From Welwitschia mirabilis (lineage: Eukaryota; Gnetophyta; Gnetopsida; Welwitschiales), in contig JBOZIK010000001.1 in NCBI GenBank assembly GCA_051453625.1, positions 7,137,011-7,189,772 of the forward strand: a stretch of DNA of 52,762 nt, written 5' to 3'. The translations under genes were made by a program, and so were the position numbers. Below the pieces are notes generated by a model, which saw only the letters and a list, made by a program, of their open reading frames with translations, was not told the DNA's origin and did not search any database. Every line of letters begins with the position of its first letter. Positions within the stretch are counted from its first letter, which is position 1. Below are positions 47,801-52,762 of this stretch, piece by piece.

Positions 47801-50800
47801 CTTCTGACAAACAATAAGAAAATGGTGTTGCTGAAATATGCAATAGAACATTGTTGGAACGTGCTAGATCTATGCTAGCTGTGGCAAGTTTATCCAAGAT
47901 TTTCTAGGCAGAAATAGTTATGACTACTACTTAGTTGGTGAATAGGTCTCCTCATTCTTCCCTTAGCAAGGAAGTCCCAAAAATTTTGTGGACTCGTAAG
48001 GATGTCTCTTATAAGCATTTAAGAATTTTTGGATGTGAGGCTTATATGCATATTCAAAAAGAAATTAGGACGAAGTTGCAGTCAAGAGCCAAACAATGCA
48101 TTTTTGTTAGCTACGGTGAGGATGCACTTTGGTTAAAGACTATGGGATCCTAAAGCCAATCACATAGTAAGGTCACATGATGTTAAATTCAGAGAGTAGG
48201 TGATGTTTTATGGTTTTCAGGATGGAAATCAGGCACATTCCGATTCTTTCTTCTCGCAATAGTCTTGTAGACTAAGAGATGAAACAAATGATGAGAAGCA
48301 AGAAGTAGAATTGGTCCCTGAGACAGAAAATGCTGATTTACAAAGTAATGAAGAATCTCCAGATGAAGAGCAAGAAGAAGAACCAAAAACACCTATTGAC
48401 ACATCTCATTGGCTAAGGCATTCTTCTGATAGGTATTCTCCTTCATTGCACTATGTTCTTTATAGTGATAGTGGAGAACTAGAAATGGTTGAAGAAGCAC
48501 TTTCTAGTGGTGATGCTGCTAAATGGAAGGCAACCAAGGAGGATGAGTGGCAATCTTTAAAAGATAATGAGATATGGAATTGGTGAATCTGCCAAAGGGA
48601 CGTAAAGCTCTCCATAGTAGGTGGATTTTTAGATTGAAAGATGAGGCAAATGGAAAGAAACATTACAAGGCGAGGTTGGTGGTGGAAGGTTATGCACAAA
48701 AGCCAGGTATTGATTTTATCAAATTTTTTCCCCTTCTTGTGAAGCATTCCTCCATTCGCATAGTTCTTTCTTTTGTCTCTTCCTTGGATTTGGAGCTAGA
48801 ATAGTTAGATATAAAGACAACCTTCTTATGTGGTGATTTGGATGGGGGAATTTACTTATACTAAGTTGATTGGTATATAGATAAGCAACATCCCAATCCA
48901 GTTTATCGTTTAAAGAAGAGTTTTTATGATTTGAAACAAGCCCTAAGACAATGTTATAACAAGTCTGATACATTCATGAAGAAACAATCATACTATAGGA
49001 GTTAGTTTGATCATGGTGTATAGTTCTTCTAAGTGTCTCAAATAAATTTGTTATCTTACTATTGTATGTTAATGACATGTTGATTGTAGGAAATGGTGAA
49101 GCTGAAATTAAGCATTTGAAGGCTGAAATGAGCAAGCAATTTGCTATAAAAGATTTGGGGTAAACAAAGAAAATTTGGCGATGAAAATTTCTAGGGACCC
49201 AAAGCACAAAAGAGTGTGGCTTAGCAAAAGTGATTACATTGGCTAGGTTCTTAAACATTTTAGCATGAAAGGCGCTAAATTGGTGAGCATTCGTTAGGCT
49301 CCTCATTTCAAGCTATCTAGAAGAGGTTGCCCCTATTTTCAAGAAGAAACTACAAAAATAGAGCATATTCCCTATATATCTATGGTAGGATCTCTCATTT
49401 ATGCTAGGGTATGTACTCTTCTTGACATTGCCTATGCAATAGGAGTGGTTAGCAAACATATTAGTAAGTTTGACTAGAATCATTGGCTTTTGGTAAAATG
49501 GATTCTTATATATTTCAAGAGCACACAAAGGGATTGCATATCGTTTGGCAACAAAGGGTCTTGTAGATGCTAATTTTGTAGTAGATTTGGATAGTAGGCA
49601 TTCCACCAAAGTTCATAGCTTTACATTTGGCGGAGGAGCAGTTAGTTGGTCATCACATTTTCAACCATTTGTGACACTGTCCACTATAGAGGCAGAGTAT
49701 TTGACTCTTTCAGAGGCATGTAAAGAAATGATTTGGTTGTGTAGGTTTTTCAGTTCTCTTACGTTGAAACAACAGAGGTATTATCTGTTTTGTGATAATT
49801 AAAGTGCCACACGCTTGACAAAGAATTTAGCATTTCATGCAAGGACAAAACGTATTGACATCCGATTTCATTTTGTGAGAGAAGTTCTTGAAACAGGCTG
49901 GTTGATGTACAAAAGATAAATATGAAGGAAAATGTTGCTGATGCACTTACGAAGGTAGTGGCAGTGTAGAAGACTAACTTCTGCACAGAGAAGCATGGTA
50001 TTGCAGTGATGTGAGCAAATGGAATTTGAAGCAATGCATCTTTCTTTTTTCCTCGGAGGCTCATCAAATTTGGCTTCAAATGGGAGAATTGTTGGAAGTG
50101 AAGCAAATCTCTTCTTATGTTATTTATTTCCTTTGTATTGTTGCTGTTATGTTTAAAAGTTGTAATTCCCTTCTTGTTAAATAATAATTAAAAAAGGGGG
50201 AGGGGTTGTTAAAAAGGGGGAGTTAAAATTGGAGTTATCTAGAAAGTTGTGGTTGAATGTAAAATTAGGGTTTCGATCCTAAAGGAAATCTATAAAAGGA
50301 GAATAGGGGCATGAGATATGTATCAATGAAGAAATAAGCATGATTGGCTATTGAGGACAGCCTGTGTCCTTACCCTTTGATGCAAATAGGAGAGCTTTGC
50401 AGCATTGCTTCCATGAATTTTCCCCACATTGTGGTTTCCACGTTAAATTTGGTGTTTTGCTGTTTCCCTTTGGTTTCCATGTTTTGTAACATAACCTTTT
50501 GCAAGGATGGATGCAGGCAACTTTCTGATGAAGGATTTAATACACATATGAAAAGTGATTAACTGAAATTCATAATCCTAATCCAATAAACAATGCTTTC
50601 TGTTTGAAATTTTCACTCCCTTATGCATTCACCTCTCACTTACATATGTTTATCACATCTATCACATTGATTTCTTCATCTGTTGCAGTATTTTATATTT
50701 TTCTATGCACATAAGCATAAAATCTTTAATCAGATTTGCTTTCATCCTTAACCCTATAAGCCTCTTGTATGACATTTCTTTTCTGTGGCTGTTTCTTAAC

Positions 50801-51263
50801 AAAAGGCTATTCTATCCTAATTCATTCGATTTGCATGAATTGGCAGATTCTAAACTCAAACCTACGGAAGCTATGCGAGGAGGAAGGTATGCTTCTTCTC
50901 TTAGCATGCATTTATGTTGTTAGGTCATTTTGAAAATTGACTTCCAATCTCTTCTGGAAGTATTCACATTGAAATCACACTCATATTAGCTTTACCTTGG
51001 GGACTGTGTTAAAGTGTTAAGCAGGTTGCGTTTTATGACGAAGATGTACGCTATTGGCAAGTCTGGCTTAATCGTGCAGCATCTTCTGAGGCTTCCTTTT
51101 CTTCAAACTATCAATTTTCTCATCTTCCTGAAATGCATGCTTCTGCGAAGGGAAGACATTTTCTTGTTATTTGCTGTGAAAACAAAGCAATATTTCTTGA
51201 TCTGGTTACAATGCGAGGCCGTGATGTGCCGAAGCAAGACCTTGATAACAGATCTCTCCTCTG
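38669..51263 (+). CDS. TWD40-2: TWD40-2, WD40-repeat subunit of the TPLATE complex (5' part, exons 1-4)
   Basis: Joined exons 38669-38800, 39276-39360, 50847-50886 and 51015-51263 give an open frame of 168 codons plus 2 bases. The protein begins MLKLRAFRQTNDKIVKVQLH and includes HPWLVTADASDNVVVWDWEH, YELKAGGVDQRRLVGAKLEK and KGRHFLVICCENKAIFLDLV, and ends near DVPKQDLDNRSLL. These blocks match, from memory, the N terminus of plant TWD40-2 (Arabidopsis AT5G24710, about 1,380 residues), so about an eighth of the protein is here, forming part of the first beta-propeller. TWD40-2 belongs to the eight-subunit TPLATE complex, an ancient adaptor for clathrin-mediated endocytosis at the plasma membrane and cell plate. 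All splice sites are GT-AG, with phases 0, 1, 2 and 2. No stops interrupt it, so the gene looks functional. Introns are 475, 11,486 and 128 bp; intron 4 leaves the window. Confidence 0.93.
39276..39360 (+). CDS. TWD40-2: TWD40-2 exon 2
   Basis: Acceptor ttaaacag ends at 39275 and donor gtatgg starts at 39361. 85 bases encode VLYELKAGGVDQ... to AEGDT plus one base (phase 1). Confidence 0.92.
39361..41190 (+). other. TWD40-2 intron 2, first part
   Basis: Non-coding. Includes a short (GA)n run at about 40270-40283 and the tandem repeat at 40808-40911. No other element was recognised. Confidence 0.6.
40808..40911 (+). repeat. Tandem duplication of about 52 bp in intron 2
   Basis: 40808-40860 and 40861-40911 share gtaa(a/g)tcaact(c/t)at..agtaaa and ggatcattaggtacatatga(c/t)caagagc-type sequence with few differences, so the duplication is fairly recent. 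Confidence 0.9.
41193..41841 (+). pseudogene. Ty3/gypsy-type gag fragment with an intact CCHC knuckle
   Basis: The frame ending at 41841 contains CTLCKDNTHDINFC at 41488-41529, a perfect C-x2-C-x4-H-x4-C zinc knuckle, preceded by FLRNKRNRW. It continues with an acidic Asn/Ser-rich tail (EAFNDNSSSVYEPNESYDGN) and one TAG at about 41596. An open piece in another frame (41193-41378) may be more upstream gag. Gag zinc knuckles bind the element RNA. No LTRs were matched to it. Confidence 0.55.
41842..43334 (+). other. TWD40-2 intron 2, middle part
   Basis: Non-coding; one chance ORF (42210-42455). No recognised element. Confidence 0.45.
43335..43732 (+). mobile_element. Solo LTR of a Ty1/copia element in intron 2
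   Basis: A 398-bp segment starts TGTTAGGATGAAGTCAAATC and ends gatttttcaaca (TG...CA). It aligns throughout with the LTR at 51955-52372. A TATA box-like tataaaag lies at about 43500. No gag or polymerase follows, so it is a solo LTR, the usual product of recombination between an element's two LTRs. No clear target duplication remains (gacga versus aagga). Confidence 0.7.
43733..45541 (+). other. TWD40-2 intron 2, between solo LTR and copia element
   Basis: GC is slightly higher than elsewhere. It holds several chance-length minus ORFs (44226-43957 hydrophobic; 44675-44451; 45449-45192) without known motifs. The part 45084-45476 starts TGTTAGG and ends ttaaca and could be another decayed solo LTR, but it has no partner in the window. 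Confidence 0.35.
45542..45942 (+). repeat. 5' LTR of the copia element (401 bp)
   Basis: Begins TGTTGGACGTGAAG and ends TTTTCTAACA. Contains tctataaaagg (about 45738-45748), the likely TATA box. Confidence 0.93.
46092..50014 (+). pseudogene. Copia gag-pol polyprotein, broken by many stops
   Basis: Gag starts MERLQMTDKFVG at 46092. An UBN2-type gag region follows (46331-46555 is an open piece), then the zinc-knuckle start CWFCKK (46762-46779) cut by a 10-N gap. The longest open piece (46761-47588) carries the protease motif VWLIDTGASSHIC (46927-46965) and the GAG-pre-integrase region ending CKYCLVGKFRRVNFHR. Integrase follows with TDNGGEYTS (47718-47744), an ENGVAE block and LLERARSML. RT has KARLVVEGYAQKPGIDF and the palm motif YVNDM (49065-49079), where the second-last catalytic Asp of YVDDM is Asn. 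RNase H/C-terminal pieces lie at 49545-49802 and beyond (TIEAEYLTLSEACKE, ENVADALTK-like). More than ten in-frame stops make it inactive. Confidence 0.9.
46780..46789. other. Assembly gap (10 N)
   Basis: Ten N inside the gag zinc knuckle of the copia element; the His and last Cys of the knuckle are lost in it. Confidence 0.99.
50090..50491 (+). repeat. 3' LTR of the copia element (402 bp)
   Basis: Begins TGTTGGAAGTGAAGC and ends TTTTGTAACA. Aligns with 45542-45942 throughout, including gtaattcccttcttgttaaa and the tctataaaagg box (about 50289-50299). Confidence 0.93.
50497..50846 (+). other. TWD40-2 intron 2, last part
   Basis: Non-coding sequence up to the exon 3 acceptor. Pyrimidine-rich pieces precede the acceptor, as expected for a 3' splice site region. 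Confidence 0.6.
50847..50886 (+). CDS. TWD40-2: TWD40-2 exon 3 (40-bp microexon)
   Basis: Acceptor ttggcag ends at 50846 and donor gtatgc starts at 50887. With the carried base it encodes DSKLKPTEAMRGG plus AG of the next codon. Its fit to both flanking phases and to the conserved protein identifies it despite its small size and the 11.5-kb distance to exon 2. Confidence 0.9.
51015..51263 (+). CDS. TWD40-2: TWD40-2 exon 4
   Basis: Starts after gttaaag at 51014 so that AG+T restores Ser and the conserved SVKQVAFYDEDVRYW. Donor gtgagt follows at 51264 after TG (phase 2), which with a C from the next exon would give the expected Cys. A more consensus-like cag acceptor 10 bases downstream (51024) would shift the frame. 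Confidence 0.9.
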
Positions 51264-51954
51264 GTGAGTTTTTCATTAGTCTTAATTTATATTACCCTTG
51301 CCACCTGTTCCCTTGCCTTTTATTGTTAAAGGAAATAGCACAGCAATTCATCTAAATCACGATGTTATTGTACGATTTTAATTCATACATGTTTTATGTC
51401 TCTTCATACAACTTCCAGGATTGTTTCCATCTAGATTTATTTATCCTTTGCAAATGGCGGTGTTTTGTATTAAACAAGGAATGCAAGGTACTGTGGGAAC
51501 AAAAGAGAAAGAATAAACTGCAGCTTATCATGAATTTCAAAAAATGAATATATGAATGATTTCTAATTTCGAAATTTATCTCTGGCAAAATCTGACAATC
51601 AATTGAAATTTGGCTAGAGTCTAATAAACAATATGACTGTCATGATAGCAGGATTTTCTATTTAATCATATTTGCAGACTTGCATGCTCACCCGTATTGA
51701 AATCTCATTGTATTTCTTGTATTTCATCCCAACGTCTCTTTTTCCTCTTACTTTAAATTGGCAACGTAGTATTACAAAAATGAGAGTTTATGCACAGCAA
51801 TAACAAAACTTACTTTTATTTCCAGTATTTCATCCCACTGTTTCTCTTTCCTTTTTGATTAGATTGGCTATGTATTGTTGCGAAAAATCAAGGTTTGCGT
51901 GCAACCATGACAAGAACAGCACAGCATAAAGTAGCAAAAAGGGCAAGACATGCA
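51264..51954 (+). other. TWD40-2 intron 4, first part
   Basis: Follows the exon 4 donor gtgagt. No recognised coding sequence; the next expected exon (beginning with the bases completing Cys, then MEFL in the family) is not in the window. Confidence 0.6.
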
Positions 51955-52762
51955 TGTTAGAATGACTCAATGAAGTCAAATTTTTAATTGTCTCCTTTGT
52001 TTCTTTTTGTAATATCATTGGCTTTCTGTATATGGGTCTCATATGTCTTATTAATTGTTTGTCTCATAGAAATTCATTAAAAGCGCTCAATGTTGGTCAT
52101 CTTGTTAGGGTTTAATCATAATACTTGTTATATAAGAGGAATGTATGTCTGGTTGGGAGACATGGTTGAGGATTTTTTTTCTCATCTTGAGTGTCCATGC
52201 TAGCTATTGAGAATGGCTAATGTCCAACATTTTCATTAATAACAAAAGCTCTGCTCTGTTCGGTGGAAGTGGGTAGAAAGGGCCCAAAACATTTAAATTT
52301 GTGTGTGTTTGGTTTGCTGGTTTTGTTTTCTGTTTGCTGTTTTCCTGTGTTGTCTACTGTGATTTTTGAACAAGTCGTATTATATGCATAGAGTTTGGTC
52401 CATACAATCAATGTTTGGCATTCACATGTTTCTATAGTCTTGATAGACATTTTCAAGGTTTTCAGAAAAGCAAAATGGAGTGTTTGCAAATGACAGATGG
52501 GTTGGTATGCACTGAAAACTTGGGTGTCTAGAAAGCCCAAATGAAAGATTTCCTTTATTTAGAAGGATGGACATTGTTTTGAAGCCGAGGACTGAAGTGA
52601 TGGCAACTTCTAGGCTATTTGACATGGATTAGTTGAATGACCTAGAAAAGCTTTAAATCCCCTCAATTTGACCCCTTATTTACTTTGAAGTCTCATTTTA
52701 GGATTCCACTTTTCCTCACACCATGTAGAAGGGCTACCAAGGCCTAACTATCCTTTACAACA
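51955..52762 (+). mobile_element. 5' end of a second Ty1/copia element in TWD40-2 intron 4 (cut by window end)
   Basis: LTR 51955-52372 (418 bp) starts TGTTAGAATGAC and ends gatttttgaaca. It matches the solo LTR at 43335-43732. About 100 bases later the reading MECLQMTDGLV (from 52474) parallels the gag start MERLQMTDKFVG of the complete copia element. Frames then shift and stops occur (e.g. KAQMKDFLYLEGWTLF, and DMDWLNDLEKL in pieces), so it is decayed. The primer binding site is not clearly recognisable. The LTR is also distantly similar to that of the 45542-50491 element, so the two are related families. Confidence 0.75.

Larger units (their letters stand above)
45542..50491 (+). mobile_element. 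Complete but inactive Ty1/copia retrotransposon in TWD40-2 intron 2
   Basis: 5' LTR 45542-45942, internal region, 3' LTR 50090-50491. The element is flanked by a perfect 5-bp target duplication TAACC (45537-45541 and 50492-50496). A primer binding site for initiator Met-tRNA (TGGTATTAGAGC, 45945-45956; usual form TGGTATCAGAGC) follows the 5' LTR. A purine-rich tract, aaatgggagaa, precedes the 3' LTR. Domain order gag-protease-integrase-RT-RNase H identifies copia. The LTRs differ at roughly 15% of sites by eye, so the insertion is old. It lies in the same orientation as the host gene. Confidence 0.93.

Noticed and set aside
51014-51355. A 113-codon ORF overlapping TWD40-2 exon 4
   Set aside because: It is the +1 shadow frame of exon 4. 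The conserved protein lies in the other frame with correct splice phases.

Overview
This is a piece of a plant nuclear genome: very AT-rich, eukaryotic, with spliced exons, degraded retrotransposons and several assembly gaps (seven runs of N). The one clearly functional gene is the 5' part of the plant WD40 protein TWD40-2, a subunit of the TPLATE endocytic complex. Very long introns filled with old LTR elements, together with low GC, suggest a large-genome seed plant. A gymnosperm is my best guess, but no single base of evidence proves it.

Layout. 1-5.3 kb: remains of Ty3/gypsy elements that look Athila-like, in the order LTR copy - gap - integrase end - LTR copy - gag-like stretch. 6.8-10 kb: a heavily decayed Ty1/copia pol. 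10.3-13.9 kb: AT-rich, nothing recognised. 13.9-15.9 kb: a tandem pair of roughly 1-kb non-coding repeats, with a related piece near 25.1-25.5 kb. 16.7-22.4 kb: an L1-type LINE on the minus strand (ORF1 zinc knuckle, endonuclease, reverse transcriptase). 22.4-23.0 kb: a broken unknown ORF. 23.77-23.97 kb: a tRNA-derived SINE with target-site duplications. 26.4-27.2 kb: two more LINE fragments on opposite strands. 28-36.8 kb: broken coding remnants and short tandem repeats, mostly unidentified.

38.25-52.76 kb: the TWD40-2 gene. A GC-richer promoter/leader is followed by exon 1 (38669-38800), exon 2 (39276-39360), exon 3 (50847-50886) and exon 4 (51015-51263). The gene then runs off the window within intron 4. 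Intron phases fit perfectly (0, 1, 2, 2). Intron 2 is 11,486 bp long and carries a gypsy gag fragment, a solo copia-type LTR and a complete but dead 4,950-bp copia element bounded by LTRs and a perfect 5-bp target duplication (TAACC). Intron 4 carries the start of a second copia element whose LTR is related to the solo LTR in intron 2.

The retroelements are all inactive. In the best preserved copia copy, the motif-anchored disabling changes I traced are C-to-T or G-to-A, as expected for deamination of methylated cytosine. I found no new multi-gene system. The points most worth checking are the long-intron TWD40-2 gene, its unusual splice acceptor at exon 4, the SINE, the tandem gypsy arrangement, and two unidentified broken ORF regions (22.4-23.0 kb and 32.6-34.4 kb). 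All identities come from reading translations against remembered family motifs; no database search was run.
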